From an uncultured Oceanospirillaceae bacterium (lineage in GTDB: Bacteria > Pseudomonadota > Gammaproteobacteria > Pseudomonadales > Balneatricaceae): 64,000 nucleotides of DNA. The stretch covers positions 1 through 64,000 of the forward strand of contig CAKZOD010000103.1 in the NCBI GenBank assembly GCA_937136055.1. Direction: 5' to 3'. The translations under genes were made by a program, and so were the position numbers. Below are positions 1 through 9,446 of this stretch, one piece after another (position 1 is the stretch's first letter; each line of letters begins with the position of its first letter). The notes below the pieces were generated by a model, which ran no database searches, was not told where the DNA came from, and worked only from the letters and a program-made list of their open reading frames with translations.

Positions 1-332
1 ATTGGTGTTCGTGTAGAGTCTGTGTAAGAGAGACGCTTTGGAGTTTTTACAGCGACATAGGCATCAAGCAGGCCTTTTTCAGTGTTAGCTTGTACTCTTT
101 TCCAGGGCAGAATCTGATGGGAAATAGTAACCTTCAGCTCGCTAAAAACACGATTGAGGATATCGACTTCAATGCCAGTTGGTCCTGTGTGCCCGCTAAA
201 ACTGTAGGGAGCATAATTAGCGTAACCAATCTTTAAAGCGGAGTCTTGATTGTGATTGGCATGTGCAAAACCATATTGGCTAAATACTGCTAAGATAAAT
301 AGTGAAGTAATAAACTGTTTAAGATATTTCAA
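1..332 (-). CDS. Periplasmic solute-binding protein, SBP_bac_3-like (partial, C-terminus outside window)
   Basis: Read on the minus strand this frame is open from a TTG at 330-332 to the window edge, about 110 codons. The TTG is preceded at suitable spacing by a GAGGGG ribosome-binding site. The product starts with a signal peptide (charged start, hydrophobic FITSLFILAVF, then an Ala-rich cleavage region) and continues with LKIGYANYAPYSF and, further on, ILPWKRVQAN. Those strings are typical of the extracellular solute-binding family 3 fold, which binds amino acids or similar small solutes in the periplasm. In marine gammaproteobacteria many such proteins stand alone without ABC permease genes, and no permease is visible here. 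The protein at 28014-28832 has the same PWKRA-type motif and is a distant paralogue. The ligand cannot be told. Confidence 0.75.
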   Translation of the reverse strand, partial: MKYLKQFITSLFILAVFSQYGFAHANHNQDSALKIGYANYAPYSFSGHTGPTGIEVDILNRVFSELKVTISHQILPWKRVQANTEKGLLDAYVAVKTPKRLSYTDSTRTP

Positions 333-480
333 CTATAGCCCCTCTGAGTGAGTAACAGTAAAACAATCACCTATCCAGTGGTGTTTGCCGACAACATAAC
401 AAGCATTAACAGTAATTACAGTATAGCAGTTGAGCGGCCAGTGATAGACTTAAATGTTATAAGAAGTCTATTTTGTAAAT

Positions 481-619
481 GAGACCTCTGCATAACGTAA
501 CGAACGAAGATAAGACAAGGCAAAAATCGGTGAAATAGCGGAGTTTACTGGTGTAAATGAACATATTGAGCCGGTTTTTAACGCCGTAATATCAAGTGCA
601 GTAGTTATGCTGAGGCCTC
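481..619. repeat. MITE-like inverted-repeat element A (139 bp)
   Basis: The element begins GAGACCTCTGCATAAC and ends GTTATGCTGAGGCCTC, so its 16-bp ends are inverted repeats with two mismatches. It is flanked by a 5-bp direct repeat TAAAT (476-480 and 620-624), as expected for a target-site duplication. It contains no credible gene. The size, terminal repeats and duplication fit a non-autonomous miniature transposon. The parent transposase is not in the window. Confidence 0.75.
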
Positions 620-704
620 TAAATATCAATATCCATTGAGTCTTTTGCGTTACTGAAAACATCTGTGCCAGCAATGTTCCCAAGCATTATTGAATTATAG
701 AAAG

Positions 705-1952
705 TTAGAAAAAGTAACGCGCTGCCAGTTGATATTGTTGTTCTGTTAAATCAGTCGCTTGATTTTGATAGGCTCTAGAAGGGCGGTTAGATTTTATCCA
801 ATTGTATTCAAAAGATAAAAACCACGGCTTAGAGTAGCGATAAGTATAGTTGAAGGTGCCAGCTTTGCCATATTCAGTATTGTTATCACCGGCAGTGGAG
901 TCGTTATCAGTGACTGAAAACTCTTCAAGCCTTATGGTGTAACTGTGCTTTTTACGCCTCTTTGTTAAAGAGACAAAGGCGCTTTGATAATCATTATTCA
1001 CAACATCTTGTTGGTCGGGTGATTGCATTAAAGTAGAGCCATTTAATATTTGTGTCGTTAACTGTAGCTCTTTGTTAAAGCGCCAATGAGCGCCCGCGTA
1101 AACAAACTTTGTTCCCCAACCATACTGGCCGTTTTTAACGATATAAGGTTTCGCCCTATTATCATAATAGCCAATATTAAACTTCCCTTTTTTGTGTTGA
1201 TGCCAATCAAACTGTAACTGGTAGCCTAAGCGATTGTCGATCTCGAGAAATGCGTTTGATCTTTTAGCCTGAGCTTGCAACATGCCGCCAGCTTTACTTG
1301 CAGGCATTCGCGGAAACGGACGGCTTTTTTGCCATATCGTTTGGCGATTACTCATCGTCCAGCCATGCCATGAGAGCAGGGCACCGCTTGGGTCATTATT
1401 GGCAAAGATAGAAGCACTTAAGGAAAGGTCAAAATCATTGCCGTTTTGTCTTCCTAAGCGTGTTATTTTAGCTTGGGTGCCCAGCAGTTTTGTTTCTTCA
1501 CCCACCCAAGTGTTTAAAGTAGAAGAGTTTAGGGTGTTAATGCTTGCCCAGCCAAAAGCTTCATTTTCCAATGAAATTTTCGGATAAAAGATACCGCTAC
1601 GATTTTCCCAACGATAACCTGAGCTACTAGGAATTGATTTGTATTTCAAATAAGCCTCAGTCATGCCGAGATCTGATTGATCGTTTTCGACATAGCTGTT
1701 GACGACAAGGTTGGCGCTTAAGCCATTATCCCAAAGTACCTTGAATTCACCTGCTAGCTGAGGAATGGCGAGTGTTGCAGAGCTATTAGAGGAAAATTTG
1801 CCGTAGCCACCAGATAAATAACTCTTATTGCTATCGTTACTTGATAGGCGAACATCTACGATACCGTTCGCTTTAAATTCGGCGGCTATGCTATGGCTTG
1901 CAGTTAATAAAAAGGCAAGCAAGCAAATATTTTTAAAGGTTTTTTTAAACAT
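705..1952 (-). CDS. Predicted outer-membrane beta-barrel (porin-like) protein
   Basis: The product is 415 residues with a clear signal peptide (LLAFLLTASHSIAA). The mature protein is rich in alternating polar/aromatic segments and ends in AARYFF; a terminal aromatic residue is the usual outer-membrane barrel insertion signal. It matches no porin family I can name. It is the third gene of a minus-strand series after a cupredoxin-like protein (4377-5030) and a GGDEF/EAL protein (2034-4364), with an 81-bp gap from the latter. My recollection is that this trio recurs in marine gammaproteobacteria, which suggests a shared envelope or sensing role, but the substrate is unknown. The barrel assignment rests on the signal peptide, the C-terminal aromatic residues and composition, not on a recognised domain. 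Confidence 0.7.
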   Translation of the reverse strand: MFKKTFKNICLLAFLLTASHSIAAEFKANGIVDVRLSSNDSNKSYLSGGYGKFSSNSSATLAIPQLAGEFKVLWDNGLSANLVVNSYVENDQSDLGMTEAYLKYKSIPSSSGYRWENRSGIFYPKISLENEAFGWASINTLNSSTLNTWVGEETKLLGTQAKITRLGRQNGNDFDLSLSASIFANNDPSGALLSWHGWTMSNRQTIWQKSRPFPRMPASKAGGMLQAQAKRSNAFLEIDNRLGYQLQFDWHQHKKGKFNIGYYDNRAKPYIVKNGQYGWGTKFVYAGAHWRFNKELQLTTQILNGSTLMQSPDQQDVVNNDYQSAFVSLTKRRKKHSYTIRLEEFSVTDNDSTAGDNNTEYGKAGTFNYTYRYSKPWFLSFEYNWIKSNRPSRAYQNQATDLTEQQYQLAARYFF

Positions 1953-2033
1953 TATATAATTTAATTTTCTGATTAATTTCAGCGTTGTAAAGGTGTTAGC
2001 GATCGTGATTTATAATGGCTCACTTTTTTATCG

Positions 2034-4364
2034 CTATACCGTATCCTTTTGTTGATTGTGTCCCTTTTGTTGCTTAAGCCAAGCAGTTAGAGGCTCAGCA
2101 GGTTGTGGTTTACTAATAAAATAGCCCTGCGCTTTCTCGCACCCGTTTTCAGCTAGCCAGTCTAATGCAAATTGATCTTCAATGCCTTCTGCAACAACAG
2201 TCAGCCCCATGTTATGGGCTAGCTCAATGGTCGAGCGCACAATGATTTGATCATCCAGATCTTCTGCTAAACGCTGTACAAAAGATTTATCAATTTTAAG
2301 TTCATGCACCGGCAGCTGTTTAAGCTGTGCAAGTGACGAGTAGCCCGTGCCGTAATCATCAATTGACAGAAAAACCCCAGAATCTTTAAAACGTTGTAAC
2401 AGCGCAATAGCTGATTCTGGGTCTTCCACTACAGCACTTTCCGTCACTTCTAAGGTAACTTTGCTTGAAGCCACGTTTGCATTAGCCAAAGTGGTACAGA
2501 CAAAGTCATAAAACGATGGATCTCTTAGGCTCTCTGCAGAAATGTTCACAGCAATATTAATGTCCATATCTTGCTCAAGCCACAACGTTTGCTGATTAAT
2601 AGCAGTTTCCATGACCCAGAACGTTAACTCATTGATTTGACCTGTTTGTTCGGCGATGGGGATGAAGTTATCAGGAGGTACCATTCCTAGGCTTGGGTGT
2701 TGCCAGCGAACTAATGCTTCCATATGTGTAATAATGCCGGATTTCATATCCATCTTAGGTTGATAGTGTAGTTCAAGTTGGTTATCTATCACCGCATTTT
2801 TGAAGTCATTGATCAAACTTAAGCGTTCAAGTGTGTTGTTATCCAGCGCTGGATCATAAATTTGCGTAGGCTGGCGGTTCGTACGGGTGTCATGTAGTGC
2901 AGTATCAGCCATTTGCAGCAGTATATTTACTTTATCGCTATGCTCTGGGTAGCGGGCAATCCCGATACGCGCTTGTAATTGAAAGCAAAAGCAATCGTGA
3001 TCAAAGGGGGCGCTTAAGCGCTGTTCCACGTTGCTCAGTAGTTGCGTTAAATTACACTCATCTTGCTGTTCACTGAGCATGATGAACTCATCCGCGCCCA
3101 TATGATAAACCGCTCTGAAACCTGCAACATTAGTTAGCCTAGTGGCGGCTTCTTTAATCAGCATATCACCCACATTATGGCCTAGCGTGTCATTGACATC
3201 TTTAAGCCTGCTGAGGTTTAAATGAAAGACTGAGAAACAGCTTTTGCTCGACGACATTCTATTTAGATCGTTAACTAACTTATTTCTATTCGGTAAATCC
3301 GTTAGAGGATCATGATTTGCGCGATGTTGCATGGTGTTTTCACGCACTAATATCGCTTGCTGCATTTCATTGAATTCGTTGGCTAGCTGGCCTAGCTCGT
3401 TTTGATCTTTGAGCTGGATACCTTGAGAGTAGTCACCACTGGCAACCGTTTTGACTTGCTTGACTAACAGTTTGATGGGCTTGGTGATAGAGGCAGATAT
3501 TAAATAAGCACCTGTTAGTGACAGCACTAAAGTCAGACCAATAAGAAATAGTATTTTAATCCATTGGCCTTGTAAAACTTCGATGAAATCTTCTCTTAAT
3601 CCGTACATTGCGACACTAAATAAATTGCTATCAAATGTACTTATGATCTGGCTTTGGGCGATATACTGCTGTGGAATATCTCCCTTTACGATCTGTTTAG
3701 CAAAGGCGAGTTCGACATTCTCAGCCGAGGCGGCAAGCATTTCCCAATCAGCGTTTTTACGCAGCATAAAAACGGTTTCTAGCCCTGTAATATCTTTGTA
3801 CTTTTCAGCTAAACGGCGATCAATTTGAAAACCAAAACCTACCCAACCCAGCGTTTTTGCGCCAATTTTAATGGGCGAGAGGCTGAGCTGATAAAGCGCA
3901 TCATTCAATTTATATAAGCGATCTTGAGGTTGATTGCTATTCAGCCAGTCAGGGTGGTTAAATTGAGAAGCCGATTGTGAACCGCGGCGAATTTTCTTTG
4001 ACTCACCTTGCATTTGAGCAACTAGCTGCGCGTTAATAATTCCAGATTCGCTAATTGTCATGACAAGGTCAGCGTCGATACGTTTGCGGTGATTATTAAG
4101 AGCCACTAATAAGCTTCGGCTATCTTCGTTAAAAACTTGTTTGATACCGTAGTCTTTAGCGGCTGTTGTAGAGAAAGCGCGTAAATAACTGCCACGGCTA
4201 TCAAAGAGCTCTGAAAAAATAGTCTGCGCAGTGTTGAGCCTATTGTTGATTTCATGCTTTTCTTGGTTTTCTTTACCAGAAAGAACAGTCCATATGCCTA
4301 TCGACTGTACAGAGAGTAGCAGTAATACAAAGAATAAAAATATTTTATTCTGTAAGCTCTTCAT
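2034..4364 (-). CDS. Membrane-bound HAMP-GGDEF-EAL c-di-GMP phosphodiesterase (degenerate GGDEF)
   Basis: The 776-residue protein has an N-terminal membrane anchor (about residues 8-28), a periplasmic sensor of roughly 240 residues, a second membrane helix (about 272-295), a HAMP segment, then GGDEF and EAL domains. The cyclase signature reads HMGADEF, so the second Gly is Ala and cyclase activity is doubtful. The EAL domain keeps MEALVRW, the TLEVTES segment, the DDYGTGYSS loop and the conserved Glu near VVAEGIE, as in active phosphodiesterases that hydrolyse c-di-GMP to pGpG. It starts 12 bp after the cupredoxin gene, so the two are very likely cotranscribed. I infer a phosphodiesterase whose GGDEF domain may be regulatory. 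Confidence 0.88.
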   Translation of the reverse strand: MKSLQNKIFLFFVLLLLSVQSIGIWTVLSGKENQEKHEINNRLNTAQTIFSELFDSRGSYLRAFSTTAAKDYGIKQVFNEDSRSLLVALNNHRKRIDADLVMTISESGIINAQLVAQMQGESKKIRRGSQSASQFNHPDWLNSNQPQDRLYKLNDALYQLSLSPIKIGAKTLGWVGFGFQIDRRLAEKYKDITGLETVFMLRKNADWEMLAASAENVELAFAKQIVKGDIPQQYIAQSQIISTFDSNLFSVAMYGLREDFIEVLQGQWIKILFLIGLTLVLSLTGAYLISASITKPIKLLVKQVKTVASGDYSQGIQLKDQNELGQLANEFNEMQQAILVRENTMQHRANHDPLTDLPNRNKLVNDLNRMSSSKSCFSVFHLNLSRLKDVNDTLGHNVGDMLIKEAATRLTNVAGFRAVYHMGADEFIMLSEQQDECNLTQLLSNVEQRLSAPFDHDCFCFQLQARIGIARYPEHSDKVNILLQMADTALHDTRTNRQPTQIYDPALDNNTLERLSLINDFKNAVIDNQLELHYQPKMDMKSGIITHMEALVRWQHPSLGMVPPDNFIPIAEQTGQINELTFWVMETAINQQTLWLEQDMDINIAVNISAESLRDPSFYDFVCTTLANANVASSKVTLEVTESAVVEDPESAIALLQRFKDSGVFLSIDDYGTGYSSLAQLKQLPVHELKIDKSFVQRLAEDLDDQIIVRSTIELAHNMGLTVVAEGIEDQFALDWLAENGCEKAQGYFISKPQPAEPLTAWLKQQKGHNQQKDTV

Positions 4365-4376
4365 CGAAATTGTGTC

Positions 4377-5030
4377 CTAGTAGTCAGAAAGGAAGTCGAA
4401 TCCGTCTTCGCTTTTCTGCTCGGGTATTTTATGCATAGTTTTATTGAGCTTTAGAGTCACTTGCTGCGTATCTGTAATATTAATTTGCTGCTCAATACGG
4501 TTGTTCTTCTCATTGAGCTGGGGGTGCCAAGCAATAATTTTATATCGGCCTTTGCCTGCTATATTAAGAGTACTGCTACCGTTGCTGGCTGTTTTATCAA
4601 AATAGGGTGTATCGACAACAAGTAAGTAACCACTCATCCAGTCATGTACATTACAGCCCATGACAATTTCGTTTGTTGTTTCTAATGAGGGTTGTTCGAT
4701 ATTCTCACCAGGTCTAATTAAGAACGCAAACTTGCGCTTCGCATTGGCAGAGTATATGTGATGGGTGATGTCATCTTTATTACTAAATGCAAGTTTGTTG
4801 CCTTTTTGCGCCACGCTAATATAAGGAGTGAAAGATTTCTTAGCTTGAGAAATAACCAGCTTTTTATCTGTTTTCGATATAGCTTGTTGATCGAGAGGCT
4901 CTGCATAAACAACGATGTCAGAGAGTGCTTTGCCTTTATTGTCCAAAACAGTCACTGTGAGTGCGTTACTTAAGCTACTTTGTAATACAAGTAGTAATAA
5001 TAAACTTAAACGACTCAATCCTGCTTTCAT
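4377..5030 (-). CDS. Secreted cupredoxin-fold protein (methylamine utilization protein-like)
   Basis: The product is 217 residues with a signal peptide ending near SLSNA. A type 1 copper-site pattern is visible: DDITHHIYS supplies the first His, and MGCNVHDWMSGY supplies Cys, His and Met in the order expected of plastocyanin/azurin-like domains. Such proteins are often annotated as methylamine utilization proteins, although no methylamine dehydrogenase gene is near. The C-terminal part looks like a carboxypeptidase-regulatory-like beta domain. It is the first gene of the operon with the GGDEF/EAL protein and the outer-membrane barrel. A copper- or redox-responsive input to that operon is possible but is only inferred. 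Confidence 0.8.
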   Translation of the reverse strand: MKAGLSRLSLLLLLVLQSSLSNALTVTVLDNKGKALSDIVVYAEPLDQQAISKTDKKLVISQAKKSFTPYISVAQKGNKLAFSNKDDITHHIYSANAKRKFAFLIRPGENIEQPSLETTNEIVMGCNVHDWMSGYLLVVDTPYFDKTASNGSSTLNIAGKGRYKIIAWHPQLNEKNNRIEQQINITDTQQVTLKLNKTMHKIPEQKSEDGFDFLSDY

Positions 5031-5797
5031 ACAATAACTCCACTACGTTATGTTTAATTTGTTATTAGCACTGCACATTTATTATAGATGAGATAAGTAG
5101 GTTGATATACCTGCCACTTATAGGTAGGCCCATTTTCTTCCGTAAATTAGTTTACGGAGCGTAAATATAAGGCCTTTAAATGAATGCATGATTAACATTA
5201 TTGCAATAATGATTTCAATAACAGTCTTAATGTCAAGAATACAGCGTTTTTGAGGCCGCTGTCTATTTATTGACTCCTCAGAAAGTCGAAATAATATCTC
5301 ATTATTCAATAATTTAAAATTTAAGTATAGCGCAAAAAATCAATTAGGAACGATTGGTCTGAAAAAGGGGAGAAGTCATTTTTTAGAATGTTTTCTGTAC
5401 ACTCTTTCCTGCGCTCACTTTTGCAAACACAGAAGTAGAGCATGTTTATTTTTTTAAGATATTATATCTTTCAAACTATCCGTATGTTTTGAACAAGAGT
5501 TTGATTATTGATTAGTAACAAGTAGTTCATACATAAAGCGATTTCACGACAGCAAATACGAGCAATTCATAGATTATTCAGTGACTAAGCCCTACTCTAG
5601 CCGATGAGTGAACTACAGTCTTAGAAAGCAAGGTGTACGTGTATCCTTAATGAAAAGCTTATAAGGACGGCACGTGTATTTAGATGCTCAGTAGCGCTGT
5701 TGATTGTCGCCTCCCAAGAGTGATTTTGCTGTTTGATAATTGCTCACTTTTTTGTTTTTAAATCTACTGTAATAAGGCTAGCCACGTTTTGACTCCT
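5031..5797. other. Gene-poor intergenic stretch
   Basis: This 767-bp region separates the divergent cupredoxin operon and the CBS-GGDEF-EAL gene. It is AT-rich and must hold promoters for both. A 63-codon minus-strand frame at 5118-5309 has only a TTG start and no ribosome-binding site, so I do not call it. I see no RNA gene or repeat here. Confidence 0.5.
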
Positions 5798-8314
5798 ATG
5801 GGTAATAGCAACACAAAAAAGTACATTGACGATATTGTAGAGCGCAATGTGCTGACTTGTTCTCAAAATACATCGGTTCGTGAAGCGGCTAATTTAATGC
5901 ATCGCCATCGCTGTAGCTCGATTATTGTGATTGAAAATAACTTACCTGTAGGGATATGGACTGAGTCAGAAGCGCTTAAATTGGATTTTTGCAATGCAGG
6001 GGCGGCAGATCAACTGATTAGCCATGTAATGAATGCGAAGATTAACACTATTGAATTAGCGTTAGAAGTTAGTCAAGCAGCCCTAAAATTTAAAATCGAC
6101 AACATCACACACCTTATTGTGCTTAATAACGATGGCACGGTCTACGGAATACTGAGCCAAACTGATGTGGTCGTGAATCAGGATGCAAATAGCTTTCTGA
6201 CAATAGCGGATCTAGGCTCCGTTAGCAGTGTGCACCCGCCTAATATCAGCAGTGACACATCGATTAGTGAAGCTGTTGATATCATGCGTCGTTTTAGTTG
6301 TGATGCGCTGATTGTTACAGATGAGCACAAGCCTAAAGGCATTATTACGACCCGTGATCTCGTGCGGGCTATCTCGAGCGATCAAACAGCCAATGCAGTA
6401 AGCAGTATCATGAGCAACTCTGTGATTAGCGCTCCTGCATCTCTTAATTTATTGGCTGTGCGCGCTTTGATGGTAGAAAAGCACATTCGTCACATTGCTA
6501 TTGAAGAAGAGAATGGTGTGATTACTCAGCTGATCTCTTTCTCAGATATATTATCGAACATTGATCAGTACTACAGCTTACTGTTACACGCATCTCTAGA
6601 GCATAAAGAGCTTGAGTTACAAGCCTCTGAACGTCATTTGCATATGGCTAATACCATTATTAGTGCATCAAGTGACGGTATTATGATGACAGATGATAAA
6701 GGGATTATCCTATCGGTAAATCCAGCTTTCACTAAACTTACAGGGTATAGCTTCGAAGAAGCCGTTGGCCAAAGCTCCACCTTAACGAGCTCTGGCAAAC
6801 ACAGCCCTGAATTCTATCAAAAGATGTGGGAGCAGATTTCTCGCGAAGGTAGCTGGGAAGGGGAGATATGGAATCGTCGAAAAAGCGGTGAAGTGTTTCC
6901 TGAATGGCTAACGATAAAGAAGGTGCATGAACCGCACACAGGTAGAACGCTTTATACCGGAGTGTTTAGCGATGCTACTGAAACTAAAAAATCCGAACGC
7001 TTAATTGAAAACCTCGCCTATTACGATCCACTCACTGAATTACCTAACCGCCAGCTACTACTTGATCGCCTAGATGTTGCAATGACTTTTGCTAAGGTGA
7101 ACGAGCAAAAGTTAGCGGTATTGCTGATTGATATCGATCACTTTAAACAAGTGAATGACTCTTTAGGCCACGCTGTCGGGGATAAGATTCTCAAGCATGT
7201 AGCTACTAGGTTAAGTGCGGATCTTAATCCTGAGTTTACGCTGGCACGTATCGGTGGCGATGAATTTATCTTACTGTTTAACTGTAACAACATCAGTAAT
7301 GTATCAGGAAAAGCACAGCGCTTACTAGATTTGCTCAGTACACCCATTATGTATGATGACAGTGAGTTTTATCTTTCATTGAGTATCGGCTGTGCAATTT
7401 ACCCCAACGATGGGTTAACACGCGTTGATTTGATAAAGAATGCTGAAACCGCGATGTATCGTGCGAAATCGCAGGGGCGCAATCGCTTTTGTTTGTATTC
7501 ACCCGATATGAACGCAAAATTTAAAGAACGTTTATTGGTTGAATTCCAACTTCGTCATGCATTAAAACGCGATGAATTCCACCTTGTGTATCAGCCAAAA
7601 GTTTCTTTAGATAGCGGTGAAATACAGGGCGTTGAAGCGCTTATTCGCTGGTCAAACCCCTCTCTGGGTTACATGCCACCTGATCAGTTTATTCTCTTAG
7701 CTGAAAACTTAGGGCTTATCCCTGATATCGGCTACTGGGTCTTAGCAGAGGCAGTTGAACAGGCGGTTAAGTGGCAGCGAGAAGTGAATAAAACGCTTAT
7801 TGTTTCTGTCAATGTATCGGCCAAACAGTTCATCGCGAATCAGCTTGTAGACCAAGTGAAGCAAGTATTGAGCGATACAGGACTAGCACCGCATTTACTG
7901 GACTTAGAAGTAACAGAAAGCAGCTTGATTGATGATCTGTCTCTAGCGACTAATAATTTAATGCAGCTTCGAGAGCTCGGTGTACAAGTATCATTGGATG
8001 ATTTTGGAACCGGATATTCAAGCCTTAGCAAGCTCAATCAGTTGCCGTTAGATACACTGAAGATCGATCGAAGCTTTATCAATGCTATCCCCGGTGATCA
8101 AGAATCAGAGGCAATTGTTTCAACAATTATATTCTTGGCCCATAAGCTGAATTTAAAAGTTGTAGCAGAAGGCGTAGAGGAAAAAGCTCAAATGCAATTT
8201 TTGATGGATTTAGCATGTGAGGAGATGCAGGGCTATTACTTTAGTAAACCCGTTAGTGCTGAGGCAATTTCACAAATGCTACTCGAAAACGCTAATTTAA
8301 AATCACTCGCTTAA
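5798..8314 (+). CDS. CBS-PAS-GGDEF-EAL dual c-di-GMP enzyme
   Basis: The protein (838 residues from the ATG at 5798; an in-frame TTG at 5789 is an alternative) has no signal peptide or membrane segment. About residues 1-260 hold four CBS motifs in two pairs, which usually bind adenine nucleotides. A PAS domain follows (about 285-400), then a GGDEF domain with an intact RIGGDEF signature and an EAL domain with GVEALIRW, DDFGTGYSSL and VVAEGVEE. Both catalytic signatures are intact, so it could make and break c-di-GMP. The CBS module suggests coupling to adenylate charge or a similar nucleotide signal. It converges on the LysR gene with only 2 bp between stop codons. Confidence 0.9.
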   Translation: MGNSNTKKYIDDIVERNVLTCSQNTSVREAANLMHRHRCSSIIVIENNLPVGIWTESEALKLDFCNAGAADQLISHVMNAKINTIELALEVSQAALKFKIDNITHLIVLNNDGTVYGILSQTDVVVNQDANSFLTIADLGSVSSVHPPNISSDTSISEAVDIMRRFSCDALIVTDEHKPKGIITTRDLVRAISSDQTANAVSSIMSNSVISAPASLNLLAVRALMVEKHIRHIAIEEENGVITQLISFSDILSNIDQYYSLLLHASLEHKELELQASERHLHMANTIISASSDGIMMTDDKGIILSVNPAFTKLTGYSFEEAVGQSSTLTSSGKHSPEFYQKMWEQISREGSWEGEIWNRRKSGEVFPEWLTIKKVHEPHTGRTLYTGVFSDATETKKSERLIENLAYYDPLTELPNRQLLLDRLDVAMTFAKVNEQKLAVLLIDIDHFKQVNDSLGHAVGDKILKHVATRLSADLNPEFTLARIGGDEFILLFNCNNISNVSGKAQRLLDLLSTPIMYDDSEFYLSLSIGCAIYPNDGLTRVDLIKNAETAMYRAKSQGRNRFCLYSPDMNAKFKERLLVEFQLRHALKRDEFHLVYQPKVSLDSGEIQGVEALIRWSNPSLGYMPPDQFILLAENLGLIPDIGYWVLAEAVEQAVKWQREVNKTLIVSVNVSAKQFIANQLVDQVKQVLSDTGLAPHLLDLEVTESSLIDDLSLATNNLMQLRELGVQVSLDDFGTGYSSLSKLNQLPLDTLKIDRSFINAIPGDQESEAIVSTIIFLAHKLNLKVVAEGVEEKAQMQFLMDLACEEMQGYYFSKPVSAEAISQMLLENANLKSLA

Positions 8315-8316
8315 AT

Positions 8317-9210
8317 TCACTGCAGCGACAGCCACTTTTCAACTGTTTCTATTTTTGTGCTTTTTACGTGCTTGCGGTGGTTAAGCAAGTAATAGCCATA
8401 ATCAGGGCGTTCAATCTGCGGTCCTACTATTTGTAAATCTCCTCGATCAATAAAGTGCTGCACTAACCCCCGTGTCCCTAAAACTATTCCATCCCCAGCC
8501 CTAGCTCTTTCGATAAGTAACGGGTAGTTAAGATAATGACCCACTAAACGGCTGCTAGGAGCATTAATACCCTGTAGCTCAAACCACTTCTCCCAGGTTA
8601 GCCAGTCATAGCTTTCTTTGTCATAACACAACAGCCAATCAGCTTTGTAGATAGCGGGATCTGAGTGTTCATTTAATTGATGGCGCTCAGCAAATTCGGG
8701 GCTAGCAAGGGCCACGCAATATTCAGGGATAATACGTATACCTTGAGGATAAATGCCAAATTGAATCGACAAATCAGCATTGTTATTAGACACATCATGG
8801 TAGCGCTCAGTAGTTAATAAACTGAGGTCTAATTTAGGGTCTAGTTCTGATAAGCCCCCTAAACGGGGCAAAAGCCATAAGTGAGCAACCCCCAATGAGC
8901 AGCCTAAAACGACCGATTGATAACCCGTTTGGCGTAGCTGCTGCACCGTTTCACGTAAACTCTCAAAAGAGGCTTCAGCGCTATTGGCAAGTATCTTCCC
9001 GGCATCGGTTAACGTGGCGCTGTTAACACCTCTATCGAATAAGCTAACCCCCAGCCATTTTTCAAGATGAGCCACGTGGCGGGTGATAGAGGGTTGAGAG
9101 ACGCCGCAGCTTTTAGCTGCTTGGCTGAATCCACCACAGCGAGCAGCCTGTGTAAAAGCAAGAAGCGCATTTAGCGGGGGAAGATCATCTTGTGAGTATT
9201 GATTTGCCAT
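8317..9210 (-). CDS. LysR-family transcriptional regulator (GcvA-like)
   Basis: The 297-residue protein starts with a winged helix-turn-helix of the LysR type: LNALLAFTQAARCGGFSQAA, then VSQPSITRHVAHLE and the family hallmark LGVSLFDR. The rest is the periplasmic-binding-like effector domain, and the length is normal for the family. It is divergent from the MFS transporter at 9447, with a 236-bp shared upstream region, the standard arrangement for a LysR regulator and its target. I infer control of that transporter by an unknown co-inducer. Confidence 0.9.
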   Translation of the reverse strand: MANQYSQDDLPPLNALLAFTQAARCGGFSQAAKSCGVSQPSITRHVAHLEKWLGVSLFDRGVNSATLTDAGKILANSAEASFESLRETVQQLRQTGYQSVVLGCSLGVAHLWLLPRLGGLSELDPKLDLSLLTTERYHDVSNNNADLSIQFGIYPQGIRIIPEYCVALASPEFAERHQLNEHSDPAIYKADWLLCYDKESYDWLTWEKWFELQGINAPSSRLVGHYLNYPLLIERARAGDGIVLGTRGLVQHFIDRGDLQIVGPQIERPDYGYYLLNHRKHVKSTKIETVEKWLSLQ

Positions 9211-9446
9211 AACAAAATTCTATACCAGACGTGTATTTTTGAGGGGCTTTTAATTGTTGTGTTTTTGCGCTCCAATAGCCTGCTAATGCATTAAATAATA
9301 ATGCAGGCTATTAGCTTATCAGTGTACAGCGGATGTTGAGTATTTGCTATTTATGAGGTGGTTAACCTCACTGTGCATGCTTAAAAGTTATACCTAAATC
9401 TGTACTTATACCTATACTGAAGCCTAAGTTTCTCCAAGGAAAGCAA

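Noticed and set aside
468..683. 71-codon minus-strand frame over MITE A
   Set aside because: It spans the transposon-like repeat and both its ends; the reading frame is a by-product of the element, without a ribosome-binding site.
5118..5309. 63-codon minus-strand frame upstream of the cupredoxin gene
   Set aside because: Only a TTG start, no ribosome-binding site and unremarkable composition.
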